Assembly (NCBI GenBank): GCA_916610825.1
Contig: OU744448.1
Location: 4,379,465 to 4,443,464, forward strand
DNA from: Haliclystus octoradiatus
Lineage: Eukaryota > Cnidaria > Staurozoa > Stauromedusae > Haliclystidae
Direction: 5' to 3'
DNA: 64,000 nucleotides
Part shown: positions 1 through 15,000 of the stretch, one piece after another
How the letters are laid out: each line of letters begins with the position of its first letter
Position numbering within the stretch: position 1 is the first letter of the stretch
Made by a program: the position numbers and the translations under genes
Notes under the pieces: model-generated
What the model saw: the letters and a program-made list of their open reading frames with translations, nothing else
Database searches by the model: none
What the model was told of the DNA's origin: nothing

Positions 1-132
1 GAAACACGTGATTGAGTGAATGACGTATAAATTTGACTTTCTGCGCACACGCAGTTGAATCCATAATGGCTGTGACTGCTGGTCAAATAGACACTTTTTA
101 AGAAAAAATGAAGAAAAAATGAAGAAAAAATA

Positions 133-692
133 GGGGCCATCCATAAAGTACGTACTCGGTGAATATTCCAATATTTAACACCTGTACACCTACATAGTTG
201 TTCACTTACACTCTTGGATATCCCCTTTCTGTGTACATACTGAAAATTGTGCAAGCCCTCCCCAAATTTTGTTTTACTTGTTTTCAAAAGTATGTAAGTT
301 CCACATTTTTTAGAAAAATGCAAATTTTCAAGGTTTATATAGAATTTATAGTAAATGTTCAAATACTTGATAACCCCCCTCTTTCCCTCACCAAATTTTA
401 TCTTTGTTGTTTCCAAAATTATACAAGTTTTTAGAAAACTTCAAAATTTTCACATTGAATATATTGAATTTATAGTTACATTTTTCTGCAATTAAAATTG
501 ATTTAATCACCAATAAACTGGTAATTAATAGCATAACCATATATATAGTCTTTCATAAATTGCTACAGAAACAGTTGAGATGCATACGTGTAGTCATTGT
601 GGACACCCCTCCCCGAGTCCCCAATGTATGCAGCGGTGCGCTTTTGCTATCACCCCCTCCCCCTTGACTGAGTATATACTTTATGGATGCCC
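133..692. mobile_element. TIR element with CCATCCATAAAGTACGTA ends
   Basis: The left end GGGGCCATCCATAAAGTACG and the right end (reverse complement GGGCATCCATAAAGTATATA) form inverted ends of about 20 bp. Ends of the type 'GGGCCATCCATAAAGTACGT' are known from widespread MITEs in animals. The interior holds two diverged copies of a block of about 100 bp (near 255-355 and 385-475), each with CCAAATTTT followed by TATACAAGTT-type sequence. No coding capacity. Confidence 0.6.
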
Positions 693-694
693 TT

Positions 695-840
695 GTAGCA
701 TAGTTTAAATATTAATTGCTTCCGCTTGTACGCTTCCAAATTAAGAAATCATTGTCACCATTCCTCATCATTTAACTTCGGCTACAAAAGCCTCTGTTAA
801 TTTTTTGTTGTTGTGTCATATGCACTTTAGACTGAAACAA
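695..840 (+). repeat. Half copy of the large foldback repeat
   Basis: Matches the right arm of the foldback at 8178-9037: a Ser/Leu-free A/T stretch, then TCATTTAACTTCGGCTAC and a TGTCATATGCACTTTA end. No inverted partner is present here. Confidence 0.55.
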
Positions 841-1141
841 ATATATTCAAATGTGTCCACATACCAAGAAATAAATGTCTTATTTTAAGTAAAATTTTCT
901 TTAAATTCTAACATTTTGATAAAATCGTAATCTAAACCTAGAATTTTCCTTTATAAAATATTGCAATGGTTGAGGTTAAGGAATTGTTGACAAGTTACAA
1001 GCATGACATATTGAAACCATAGTCTATGATTGAAACATAACAACCTGGAATTGTGCACAATGTCAATGTCTATCAATTAAGTAGTATCAATTTCAATCGA
1101 TTTCGGAAGTTGTTTATTTATTCTCAAATTTCATTTTATAG

Positions 1142-2826
1142 ATTTGGTGGTTGATGGTGAAAAAATAGCTTACAGTCTTATCCTAAACATGCCATCATTT
1201 TCAATGCCAAACATCACAATAGTTATTACAAGTTCAACGGGCGATTTTGATTTTGTTACCATTTCAAATGTGATAGTAAAATCAATTGGTGCTGGTCTTG
1301 CGATAAGTGGCCCTCAAAGCTGTGTTTATTCATCTGACAATACTACTTTAGGAAACACTACAGCTAAGTTCCATTTTGGAGCAATCACTGTAAGTTTATT
1401 TTGTAAATTTGAACAATAAACGTAAGCATATTACATTAGAATGTGTAGATTGATTAATCAAGTCAAGAAACTACTTAAAGTCTATAATTCCCCTTTGAAA
1501 ATACAGTTCAGGAGTTCCTGAAATTGGGTCATTTAACGTGCAGGAACTGTTCATCAACTTTTTGTTAAGACGTCTGGTCCTTGACTATGAAGCCGAGTTA
1601 GGGTCAAAATTCGATTCACATGTTGATGATGTGTCTCAAATGGCGACGATGTGTTTCACACTTGACCCTAGTAGAAGCACTACTGATTGGTGTTAGGAAT
1701 GGCATCTGGCGATTAAACTCACACACTCTAAAAATACTAATCAACTAACCAACCAATATGGTGAAAAAAAGCTTCTAGCCTACTGCGGCTTGTGGCTAAA
1801 TGATAATTCGAAAAAAGTTCAGAATTTCAATTTCAAAGCGAGTAGTTTTGAAATTAGCATGTTACTTACAGCAGCTGAAGATCTATTTTGTTAAAACTTG
1901 GTAGTGATCATTGACCAAGTATATATTTCAACATTTGCATAATAATTACTTTTCGTAAAGCTATAGGAAAATATTTATTTCTTCATCTAGAAAAATGGTG
2001 TTTTTCAAAAAATGTATTCACTCAATAATTTATAAACACCTCTGCATTTGAAGTAGGACTTGTATATTCAAACTTATTTTTAAAACTCAGGCCTGAGATT
2101 GTTCCTACGAAAACAACAAACCAATTGTTTTTTATATATATATAACTAATATGGAACCTTAAGAATAATAACGTCATATTAATTGGTCAATAATAGCCAC
2201 AGCTAATACCTATAGTAACATAACAAAAAAATGTAACTTATGTCTTACTGAAAACTACTATATAATTACATCACATTTACCAAATTTACTAAACAAAAGA
2301 TCGGAACTAATTTCGAAATGCCGCTATCAAAATAAATTCTATTTATGTAACTTTAAATGCGTTATCTAATCATAACAATTGTAATAATAAACAACAACCT
2401 TTGTATTAACACAATAGACATATATTGCGTCTATGTATGAATTTATGGGAGTATAGTGGTATGTTTTAATTTTTTAGTAAACCGTCTGATGAACGCAAAG
2501 TAAACGTGTGAAGCTCCGAGTAAAAGAAAAGGCTTTTGCCTCATCGTTGTGTCTATTCTATTCTATACTTACAGAATAATAAAAACAATGTGTTGTAGAA
2601 AGCACAGAGAAGAACATCTCAACTTCCTTTCTGACTGTTATGTAAATGCTCATATATTAAATTTTAATAGGTTTCTGATAATGCTGACACGTCTATCATA
2701 ATGAGTTTCAAAGTAACTGTTCATGATCATCAAATGCTGACTAATGGAACAATACATTACATAGGTGCCGAAGTTGAAGATTCAAACAAAATGGAAGTTG
2801 TTTTATTGCGTAGAACTGTCATGAAG
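1142..2826 (+). CDS. Repeat-unit exon pair 1 of the DUF11-like gene
   Basis: Two exons (1142-1389 and 2671-2826) encode a half-unit starting DLVVDG and ending FHFGAIT, followed by a half-unit with the FKVTV...LTNGTIHY signature. The same two-exon pair recurs at 5369-5613 and 7290-7448 with the same boundaries and phases (the first exon begins after one base of a codon; both end in phase 0). Matching motifs are FSM near residue 20 and LGNT..FHFG at the end. This is direct evidence of duplication of a two-exon module inside the gene. Confidence 0.75.
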
Positions 2827-3029
2827 GTAATATCTTTAATGTCATGAAGGTAATGTCTTTAGCGAAAGCTTAAAAATTGCACCACCATCAAACAGTTAAA
2901 CATTAAATTGTATGCAAACTGTTCCATTGGATTTTACAAAAATGCTCTCAACTTGGAAAAATCAATATATACTTTACTTGAATCACACATTATCTCTCCT
3001 TTCAAGTTTTCTTTCACAATTTCTGGTTG

Positions 3030-3081
<52 letters not shown>

Positions 3082-6000
3082 TGACATGCTCACGCCAATT
3101 TATCTAAGTTCTTTGTATTCGATTATTACTTAATTGTTCATTAAATCAGCATCTATAGTCACGTAACTGTAGTGCTGTATTATTGTGTTGCTATCAAGCA
3201 TGAACAATATTCGTCGAAAGTCTCCCATCGTGGAAGTAGGGAAAATACTTAATTGTAGTACAAATACTGAGAAAAACCGTCGTCGTCACCATCGTTATCA
3301 TCGTTGTATTGATTAATACATTCATGTATGACAAAATTAGAAACAAGGTTTTGGTTGTTGTTGTTCACCAGTGATTCATGTTGGTGCCTTTGGTTGTGCC
3401 ATTGTGTCATTTTTTGTGTATTGTCTAAATCCTAAGAGACGCGTATTTCACTTTCCCTACAAGGAGTCTTTATATGACATTTTTACTTTTCTAGTAGAAA
3501 CAAAAAAACAGGTGAAATTTACTGATTGGTTTAATACATCGTAATAAGATCAAACAGCTTTATATAGCCATAATGGGCTTTATCCTTTTTGACACCCTTC
3601 GCCTTGATGGTTTCATGAACTTTCAACTGTCAATCCTGCATTGGTTAATCAAGAAGGCCTCACTGCTTTAGACATGAGTTATCGTAGGGGCTCATAATAT
3701 GCCCACTATACTCTTTAACAATGATCTATCAACATTTGTACACAACAAGCAAAAACATAGAGTGTAACCCGTTGTCAACAATTTCATTGCAGTAATCCAA
3801 CTTTTCCGTTATCCGAAATTGTTTAACAAAGACATGACTACATAATAGTCAATATAGTTTTAAAGCCGGATTGCATAAATGCGGTGAGGCCACTTATCAG
3901 AATTGCACTTATGCGAAAACCACTATAATCAGGGTCCGACAAAAGAAGGCTTCCTGGAATCCTAGATACCTAGAAAGCTAGAGCAAATTCAGAAGAAAAT
4001 CGATATTTGTAGTGATTTGTGTTGTGTAATGTAATTTGTTATATCCAAGCTGTTTTGTCTTGTATATGTGCAGTTGTAATTCTATGTGTAATTGACGTCA
4101 TCATCCGATGTAATTCCTGTAATCTATCTATGTGTAATTTGAAAAATAAATCAGTGCCAGTTTGACCGTCGTTGTAGTCGCTAGTACTCAATGCCGTTTA
4201 TAGCCAAGTCAGCTATACGACAATTTGTATTGGTCAAACATCAACAAAAAGATTCAGAAGAAAATATTGAAATGCCTTTAGGATTCTAGAAGGCTGAACC
4301 TTTTGTCGGACCCTGACTGTAATGATGTTTTTGTCTTTCTATATTTCAGCCAGTGCCCTGTACAAGTATTTTGGTTAGCGCTATACCAGATGTATCAGAG
4401 AAATTTTACTTTGAGCGTGGCGACATGATCAAATTTAAAATCATTGTTTATCATAACTCAACCACAACAGCAACGCGAGTTGATAATTTGGCAATTAGAT
4501 TATCTAGCAAGTATCTCACTCTTAACAGTTCATTAGTGTTGAGTCAAGAAATCCCGACAGCTACCACCACCCTTGATGTGCCAGTGATGAGAGACAATGA
4601 TAGCTATCTGAAGTTAACACCTGGTACATTGGATGTATCAAACACATATACTGCATATGTTAATGCTACTGTTAAAGACTATGTCAATGCTCTTGATCCA
4701 TTATATCTTGATGTTATATACCAAGGAGATGAAATGATTAGTGTTGGAAACTCATTTGTGTGTGGTATTAAACAAACATCTGATCCAATTGTGTATGTCG
4801 AGCATCCAACGTTGAATCTTACGCAGACAATAGAAAAAGGTAATTACCAATCATGTAATGCAATGGCACACTTCACAAATGATGTCATTTTCCAAAAATA
4901 CAATTATGTTAATACATACAGTCAAATGCAAAAAAAGTATGGAAAAACTGTATCAAGTTCGCATAAAAAGAAGCATGTATTCATCATTCTTTGTTCTCAC
5001 ATAATTAAATATAATATATCTTAATCAAACGATAAATAATAAATAATCAATGCGTGCCAATATATTTACAGGGAAACATTTTTTTATTATAGCCATCGAT
5101 ACAATCTGGAGTTCAAACTGATTTCTACAGGCAGGTGGTCTTTATATACAGGTTTTATTCAAAGAATACTATTTGGATCTTGGTAGGATGACCATCATGT
5201 GTGGTGACTACGGGAGGTGTTGCTGTAGAAGTAGGCCTATTGATTGAGTGATAAAATAAGCCAGAGTATTAGCCAGTGTTATTAACCCAATTAAAATATT
5301 TGAGTTTGATAGAGATTGTTTGCTGAAAGTTAGTAAATAATATTATAATATATTTATTAATTAATTAGATTTACTGGTGAATGGTGACCCAATTGATTAT
5401 GATCTTGTTCTCACAATGCCAAAATTTTCAATGAATATTAGTATTGAAATATCAAGTGCGGTTGGATCTTTAAAATTTATGACATTATCAGATGTTGAAG
5501 TCGTAACAGTTGGTAGTGATCTTTCAGTTACAAATACACCGCAACCTATATATTCATCAGTGGATCCTTCTTTGGGAAATACCGCAGCTAATTTCCATTT
5601 TGGTATTGTCACTGTAAGTATGAGATCATACTAATTTACAATCATTATTGATCGTAAGTTTTTTAAATTATTGGCTTATCGAACACTGGCAATAGGGTTA
5701 ACTCGTAAAATAATTAAAACTCAAAATTTTTACCTTAACTTGTTTTACTGAGTACCTTGATTACTTTGCCAAGTTTTTTTGTTGATAAATGGATAAGTAT
5801 TTATTGAGAAATAGTCAAATAAGTATTTGAAAAGATGAGAATTTCAAATCTTGAAGTACAGAGAACAGAAGTTAGCTACATCACACTGTAAAAATCTCTA
5901 TCATAACGAGTGAGCACTTTGTTGGAATATTTATTATTATGAACGAATGCACGATAGATGTTGTGATCTTATCGCTCTCACTCGTCGTGATAGGAATCTT

Positions 6001-9000
6001 TACAGTAGTCGTCACTTAACATTTGTTTGCCGTTTTCCAAGATTTGAATCGTTCGCTTTTTCAAATGCTTATTTCTCAAAAAGTACTTATCCGTTTATCG
6101 AAAAAACTTTATAGTAAATTGAAGTAATCAAGGCATTTAATGTAACAAATTGAGGTAAACAGTTTTGGTTTTGATTTTCTTTGAGTCTGCACAATTCCTA
6201 ATGTCTTTGAAAACAACGAAGAAAGTCGAGACATTAGAGTAGAGCTCAACATTATGTCAAGACAATATGTCAAGACAATAGTTGTATAGATGGTTGCAAG
6301 AGTGACATGACAATAAAATAATGTTCACAAAATTTACGCTTTTAACAATAAATGTATAACATTTGCTGCATCAACAGAAGCAGAGCTAACATATTTTCAG
6401 ATGAAAAGGATGCAAAAATGCAAAAATGCTAAGAGGGTATTGGAAATATAAATAAGCAGTAATACAATTTGTTAACTCCGTTTTGCATGACATTGAAAAT
6501 TTTTCTTATGAAAAAAAATACTATTGCGGTTTTCCTGTTTTTGCCCACCTCAGAATTTCATGCACGCTATTTCGATCAATCAGATCGCAGAAAAACTTTG
6601 TGATATTTTAGAAAAATTAATTATGACCTTTGTATTATAATATGCATGACATCAGGACAGCATGAATATTATCACACTTGGGATGGTTATTTCATTCTGG
6701 AGATTACTAGCTTGCGAGTACTAACCTGTACTAACCAGGTATGGACTCTGGTCGCTTAATACATCCATCCCTGAAGTATAAATTGTTTGATTCTTTGCTG
6801 CTATACTCCTGCGAAAAACAGTTCATGAGTTCATGATTGTTACATGGCCTTAATTTTCATGAGCTGTTCATGAACTGTTCAGCTAGGGTCACAAACTATT
6901 CATGAACAGTTCATGAATAATTCATGAACAATTCAGTAAAATTTTTTGTTGAACTGAAAACTGACTTTTTTTACAGCCTGGGTAACAGCTATTTTTATTC
7001 TTAGCTATAAGTCCTGTTCCTTTGTTTGTTTGATCAATTGCTGGGTGTTGTGATTTGTTGTGATTGCTGTTAAGTTAGTGTTTCCTTATAACGATTCATG
7101 TGTCTGTTGGGATGGCCATTTACCAATCACAACGGCGCATATGAACAATGTAGATGCTACCATGACGTTTTTATGCCGAGGGATTTGAAGGCCAATAAAA
7201 GTCACTAATGGTCATATAATAATTTTTATACCAGAAATACTAACATTACTAGTCTAACCATAAATAACATCTATATGATTCTATTTCAGGTGAACTCTCC
7301 TTTTACCAGTGTTCAAATTCATTTTAAATTCAAAGTGACTGTTGTTGATAATGAATTACTTGCTAATGGAACCAATCATTATATTGTGGCTGGTGTTGAA
7401 GACAAACAAATGATGGAAATTGTTTTATTACATGGTACAGTTATCAAGGTATATACATCATACAGTCCTACATTATCTCATTGTATATTTATTAAACACT
7501 TGATACAACTATGTTGATATTGTTTCTCCCGAAAAACATTGCTAATACGATTATACGATTACAGTGAAACCTGTATATAATGTTCAGCTACGAGAGGTTA
7601 ATAAATTGACCACTATAGACAGGTGGTCTTTGTATACAGGTTTGATTCATTAGAAAATACTATTTTAAACATTGCAAGAGTGACCACTATAGACATGTGG
7701 TCGCTTTATAGGGGTGACCGTTATAACAGGTTTGACTGTACGTCAGTCACTGAATTATCTTTCTTGAGGTCAGCGACTGAACTCTAAAATTGGAAAATAT
7801 TACTTTTCTCAACATGTGAATTCTACAAAGAATTCTATTCTACTGTAGATATTCTAATTATGAAATGATATCAATACATCTAAAAAATATCTGTTAATAG
7901 TTAGTGGGCTCTCCGTCATTTATATTCTTGTTGACATACATGCTTTTAACTTAAAGGGGCAAAATTGACCGGCGACCGCTGCGAGCACAAGTTGAATTTA
8001 TGCTTAGCGTAATTCAACCGTCTCGCTTTGAAACAATTGTTATACGCAGGACTAACTTGTAATAAAATTCATGTCAACAATGTACATTGTGTTATAACAA
8101 TAAGCGTGCACGTGATCCCAAGTGCGTAGCGCCTGCCGGTCATTTTTGTTCCTTTAAGGGACAAAACTAAAATGAGACCAATGGTTTGAGTTGCTTAGAG
8201 TGCACATGACATGAACATTTTTTTAATGCAGATTCAGATAGCTGGAGCTAAATGGTGAAGAATGGTGACAATGATTGCTTAGTTTGAACCCTTATATCGA
8301 ATGATGTTGAATATACCCCCATTTACTATTTTACATTCACTCACTGTTTTCCAAACTCAGAACGACAGTCGGAATGATAAGAAGGCTTCTATAGAAAAAA
8401 GGTGAAGTCAAAATTATAAAAATTCTCTTTTCGCTCGAAATCAAAAGTTTCAAACGTCCAAGTCAGGTATGCCCACACCTCTAGGACACCTTTTCTGCTT
8501 GAAATGAATATAATTTATTAAGAAATACATGAAATACAAGGGTTTTTAGTTGTTGGATTTACTTTTCTCTGTCAAAAAGGTGTCAATCATCCTCCGCGGC
8601 CTGCGGTTTAGACCGCACACCCGTTGTTTACGTGCACATCACCTCAATTTATGACAAGTGTTTATCATGTGTTTGAGCTTTTTTCTATTGAAAAATGCTA
8701 TTTCAACTACTAAATGTCCTTGTATCACAAGCAAAAAAGGTGTCCCAAAGGTGTAGGCATAGCTGACTTTGACGTTAGAAACTTTCAATTCTGCGTGAAT
8801 AGAGATAAGATTTTTGAAAATTTTCAATTGCCTTTTTCCCTATAGTAAGCTTTCTTGTCATTCTTAGCTATCGTTGCGAGTTTGGAAAAAGTGACTGATC
8901 AAAGATAGGATAGATTCAACATTAAATATCTCTGCTTTTACGCGTTCAAACTAAGTCATTGTCACTATTTTTCATCATTTAGCTTCAGCTACTGATAAAT

Positions 9001-12000
9001 GTTTTTGTGTCATGTGCACTTTAAATTTCAACAAATGTTTCCTTTATCTTGTAGGAAGAACCTTGGTTAGACTTGGAGGTCATAAAAAATAGCTTGTTGG
9101 ACTTCTCTTCATTGTTCATTGGGGATGAAATTGAATTTTCTGTAAATGTCAAACATACAAATGTCTCAACAAGTCCTGCACAAAATGTAGTATTTTACTT
9201 TACAAGTCAATATCTTGAGATGCAGCCTACGGATCCTGTTTCATCGACATTTAATGCATCAACAATTATGTATGAATCAGCTAATATAGCTCTAGGTAAG
9301 TGTGAGCCTATTTTACTGAGTTTGGTTTTCATGTCGGGGGGAGGAGAGAATAGCCTAAAGTGACAATCATCCAGGGCCATCAAGAGTTAAAGGGCAAACG
9401 GGAAAATCTCCTTGGGCCTTAGGGCAATTCCCAGGTTTTACTGTAACATTTTGATTGTTAAGATCGTTAATTCGAAATTAATCATATATATAACTAGGAA
9501 AAAAAATTATGCAATGTTTGTTATATATTTTCATATACACAAGAGGTGCATGTTGAGACAAGGTTAACACATCAAAAACCCATGGCTAAATGCCCATGTG
9601 AAAAACAGTTCAGGAATTCATGAACGCTAAATGACCCCAATTTTCATGAAATTTTTATGAACAGTTATTGAACAATTCATGAGAATTTGGGTCTTTATAA
9701 TGTTGATGAACTGTTTATGAACTCCTGAACTATTTCTCGCAAGGGTGGTAGCAACTATTTGTGTGTCTTATCACATCTAGATCAATAAAGAGTATATGAA
9801 AAACATTCAACAATTGGCTTATAATTTTATTTGATACCTCTATTATAATTTTATTAGCTTTCCTTTTTTGAGCGTATTTATATGAAAAATTAATTAAACT
9901 CATCCCAATGATGAGGGTTGGCACTTGGTGCTTGGATTGTGGGAGCTAAGAGTTTGCGATTGGCGTTGTACCAGCTAGATATCCTGTCACCACCCTCAAG
10001 CATCGGTCACACTGATAATCAGAGCAATTATTAATCATATGAATCTACGGAACAGATACAGACAGAACAACATTGATTACAACATAACAAATGTAACAGC
10101 CAAACAAACGCCTCAACAATGAGCTTTATCGGAGAGTGGGTGGGAGGGGAACAAGCTAGCGTCCCTGCTATTTCTGGTGCGTTGAGGCATCGTTGGAACA
10201 AATAGTAGCGAATAAAGCGTAATAATCGATGCTACAAGCTAGCAAAATTCAAACAAGAATGACACTGATACCTTACACCATTACTTATTTGAATCTGATC
10301 CACTCTATTCCATAATACTGTATGTTATATTTGTAGATGTAGTAACACCATTCACATTCAATTTCACTGTGATTCAAGATGTATCACCATTGGCAGTTGT
10401 GCCATTCGATTTTAAATTGGAATATACAAATGCTGCTTCTTTAGCCAAGCCAGTGCATTATTTTTCCGCAAGTAGTAAAATTGGAACGCCATCGTTAACT
10501 ATGATAGCTGTTGTTCCGTTGACTGATATTCGCCCTGGTAATAAAGTTTGCTTCAACATATTAGCACTGTTTGATAGAATAAAATCTGGTGCAAAATTTG
10601 AGGTACGTAAAAACATCAGTAAACTTGAAATAGGACAGCTTAGCTACCGTTTGTTTAGGCAGTGCAGCTGCATTTATCATTTCATGAACTTCAATCTTCA
10701 GGATTTGATGAGCACTTCACTGAAAGTTCATGTGGTTTATGAGCAGTTCATGATCTGTTTATCAACTTTATGCAGGAAATTTTCTCTCAGATTTTTTATG
10801 AAACAATAGAATCTATGGATTGTTATTTGGTTATATGTCCAACAGAAATAGTTAATAGCTGCCATAATTAACTGGATTATTATGAAGTTACTCACAAACT
10901 TTATGCTCAAATCTGTGGATTCTCAGTCAATGCTATTTTCTACTGCTGAGTGTGAATTATTCAGAAACTGGAGCAGAAATTCGAGATACAAAAGAACAAT
11001 GGAATTTTATTTTGATTTTTATACATAGTTTTAGCTGTGTTCAAGTTTTACATACCCTATCTTATCAGCAAATATCGTAGTGGGAATTTTCATGCAAATT
11101 TTACCTTCTCAGATTTGCAATTTCATGAATCAACCAATCAGTTTACTGGAATCTAACGTTTTATTTTATAAAATGATTTTAATACATAACATCATATTTT
11201 TCCTTTTTTTTTTTAGTTCACTGTACAATCTATTAACGAGAGACCAATCTTTGAAATTGAAAATGTTGAAATTTCAAATATTGGAGCTAGTATTGACAAT
11301 TTGAATCGAACAGCAAAATTTACAATGCACTCAACTGATCAAATCAATTCTGGAATTAAAAATATTGCTACAATTGATTTTGGTACTGGAACAAACACAG
11401 ACACTGGAGATACTGCCGACAATAAAATTACCTTTGATTTTTGTGTGGTATTATCTCAACATAGTAATATAACCAATGGTTCGCAATATTGGATTGGTGT
11501 TGGCATGTATGATCCAAATATGGTACTTGTACGTCAACAGTTGATGACAACATTTTTACCTGATCCTTCTAGGCCGCATTTAAAGCCAACTATAGTCGCA
11601 AATGAAACACAATTTTATAAAGGGTAGGTTATTATATTGTTTCCTCTTGGTTTATTTATCTATTGAGCCTATCTATTGGCATGCCAAGAATAGTTCTAAG
11701 ATATTCACAAAAATAGCGTAAAGAAGTTAAGATCAAGAACGTGCGTCAATTTGCCATGCTTTTTTGCTTGATTCTTCTCCTTCTTCGATAGAAAATATAC
11801 TTTATTTGCAACACTTTTGCACCTAATATATTGATGCTGAAAAGCAAAATATATATAGGAAAATCTTTAATTTCCTTCAGAGATATTGGCTTGCCAGTTC
11901 AGGCTCATTCCTCTCATTTTTATTTCTTGTTAATCTCCAAACCTTTTCACTGGAATTTCACCAGGATTTCATTGCTTCAGAATTGTTATGAATGGGAGTA

Positions 12001-15000
12001 TTTAACATGTGTGCGTTTGATGATTGGATTCCTGTCCTGTAACAGAAAATAGTTGGGAAGCCCCTGTGGAACACAGTTCAGGAGTTCATGAACAGTTCCA
12101 TTTACTGTTCATGAGCTAGTTCATGAACTCCTGAACTGTTCATTTGCAGATGCTTTTAAAATGCCAAAATACAGAGGGGCTAGCGAGCCTAATGGTTTGC
12201 ATGGTTGAAATAAAAAGCTACAGTGATTTACAAAGCTTTTGATAATTTACTAACTTCCTTAAAATTTGAGAAGTGAGATACTTGATAGATTATTATTTTT
12301 GCTATTACAATATTTTTATCTATTTTAAATTTGAATGATTGCAATGAATACAATCAAGATGATTTATATAAATTTATGGAATACTAAACAATTATTCCTG
12401 TGAAAATTTCATTAACGGTTCATGAACACCGTTCATGAACGGTTCGTGAACGTTAAATGGCACAATTTTCATGAACATAGTTCATGAACGTTGCGGAGTT
12501 CATGAACACAGAAATATAGTTATTCATGGATAATCCAAAGAGTTTGAGCGCAACATTGAGAATTATCAGACCGATGGCTCTATAATCTACCAAAGTGGTT
12601 CGTATCAGAATTGACGATTCAACAAGATTTTCGAATTTCGTTTTATTTGATATTATAATATAGAACTGTATACTTGTTTTCTGACCAGGCAATTATATCT
12701 TACTTTGGTTATTGAAATACATTTAGTTGTACCTACTTAATAAATCTCCATTAATAATAATATGATTTACAATTAAATGCAGTTATAATTTAAATTGCAA
12801 GTGTCATTGAATTGTTTTATTTTTCAGCTTATTCTTCCGTTATACTATCAAAGTTTCACATGCAGATGAATCATCGATGTTTGCGCATAATGTTAGCATG
12901 GTAGTATTTTTTCCAAGATACATCAGTTTCAAAAAAATGTCATCTGGTTACCCTATTCATGCAACCTATGAAATGAAATCTCATTATCTAGTCATAAAGG
13001 TAAGTACAAATCGACACCTATGTATTTGTAAGGTTGTCTCATATGTTGCTGTTTAGTGCTTGGTTTACTCAGAGCCATCTATTTACAAGAGTTGGGACAC
13101 TCATGCCATTTTTGTTTCTTTTTGCCTGGACCCGAGCACGTTTTTAACAGTACGCATGTGCAGGAGAATGCTGTGTGTTTTTTCAGCCATATTTTATTGT
13201 ATTTTTTCGCGCGTTTCACTTGAAATGATTGAGAACCTGTTTCCAAAAGAACAAAGATGTTGTCCAAAAATCATGTGACTGGCATCTGTCCAATTGGAGA
13301 CGATAGTGGCACATGAAAGCGTGTCCCAACTCTTGTAAATAGATGGCTCTGGGTTTACTTACTGCCTGCTGAGTCTGTGGTGTTTATAAATGTGGTATCA
13401 TTCTAGATAGAGAACACACTTGCATTTCTTCTGAATAGTATACTGATATTCAATACAACATAATTTTCAATATATAATACAGAATCATATGATTTTCAAT
13501 TACACAATAATCGTAGAATGTAAGCATGGGCTTATTCTGAAGTCACTACGCCATTTGCGTTTGGATTACTGAATTTTGTTTGAGAACTGAGTTTTTAAAA
13601 GCACAAGGTTTATTGATGAGCAAAGATATCATTAGGAAAGTTAGAGGTTTTATTGTAATTATATGCTCAGATTGTCAATTATTGAATATGTCACGTTAAT
13701 GAAACAGTGACCAATTTCACAATCAAGTTTGTAAACTATTCATAGAATTTATGAATTAATAAAAAAATCATGAACCGTTCTTGGCATTTCACAAATGCAG
13801 GAATGTTTTCCAAAATAAATAGAAATAGGTAAACTTTTTATGTATTCATTGCAAGGACAATAAAGTATAATTTAATGTTTACAAACTAAAATCATTGGTT
13901 ATGAATACCCTTTCACGTTTTACAATGCTTCATTACAGATTTCTGCACGCTTTTCAACATTCAGCAACCTAGAATAAACTCTCTTGCGGCTCATTTGGCT
14001 AAGAGATTGTCAATTATTGTAATGAAAACTGTGAAATACCGTTTGTTCTTGACATTTCACGGTGCTATAATTGGCATCATATTTCGTGATTAATGTCTCT
14101 TTAAGAAAGATGTTATTAATTTCAAATTCGAATTATTTCACTTTTCGTTTTTCCTTAGATTCCTGGTGAAATGGCTTTCACTCAAAAATTCACATTTGAA
14201 TTAAATATGGTGGTTGGAGATGATGTACCATTGGAAAATGGTGGATCATTACATTCTGTTGGGATCGTTCATCTCAACTACAAAGATTCTGCGTTGACTA
14301 AATTTGCAAGTTCAATTAATGTTAAAACACCGCTTGTTTCGTCACAGGCATCAGAAGGAGAAACATTACCCATTGGATGCAAGCCAGGTACTTCACGGGA
14401 AACATTGGTTAGGGTTGCTATTCAATTCCAGAGTCCTTATTTAAATTTCTGTTGTTTTTTTCTTAAAATTTAAGGTTAATACAACGGACAACTAGCTCAA
14501 TTTGATTTTTATAAGTAGGCTATGTATAAAATAAATATTGAGCCACAACTTTATTTGAGACTCAATATGTTTGGCATAGCAAAAAGTGTTCTCGAGAACG
14601 GTGCAATTTGATCTACATCTAATGTATAGGTTATTGGAAAGATTATTCAATTTTTCATCAATCCTGTGGGCTTTTTTATTTTTTAGTATTATTCTTGCTA
14701 TATCAAAAAAATAATACTTTTATATTTGCTGTAGTTTTCCAACTAGAATACTAGATAAGATAGCAATAAGAATTTATAACTTGTTAAAAGCTCTTGTGTC
14801 AAATGCTAGCAAGTTCTAAATTTAATTTTTCATTGCTGCTTTAATTGAGGTCTTTTTTTTTTTTTTTTGTATTTATCATTTTTCCACGAACCGGGTAAGC
14901 TTACAGCTTTTTTTCACCGGGGTGGTTGGTTAATTTGTTAGTATTTTGAAGCTTGTGTGCGTTTAATAGCCGGATGCCCTTCCTGACGCCAACCTATAGT

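Noticed and set aside
2912-3133. Asp-rich open frame
   Set aside because: It is created by a (GAT)n microsatellite inside an intron and has no coding features.
5397-5612. Minus-strand open frame
   Set aside because: It is the antisense of exon 5369-5613.
13060-13278. Open frames on both strands
   Set aside because: They fall within the hAT-like MITE 13070-13351.
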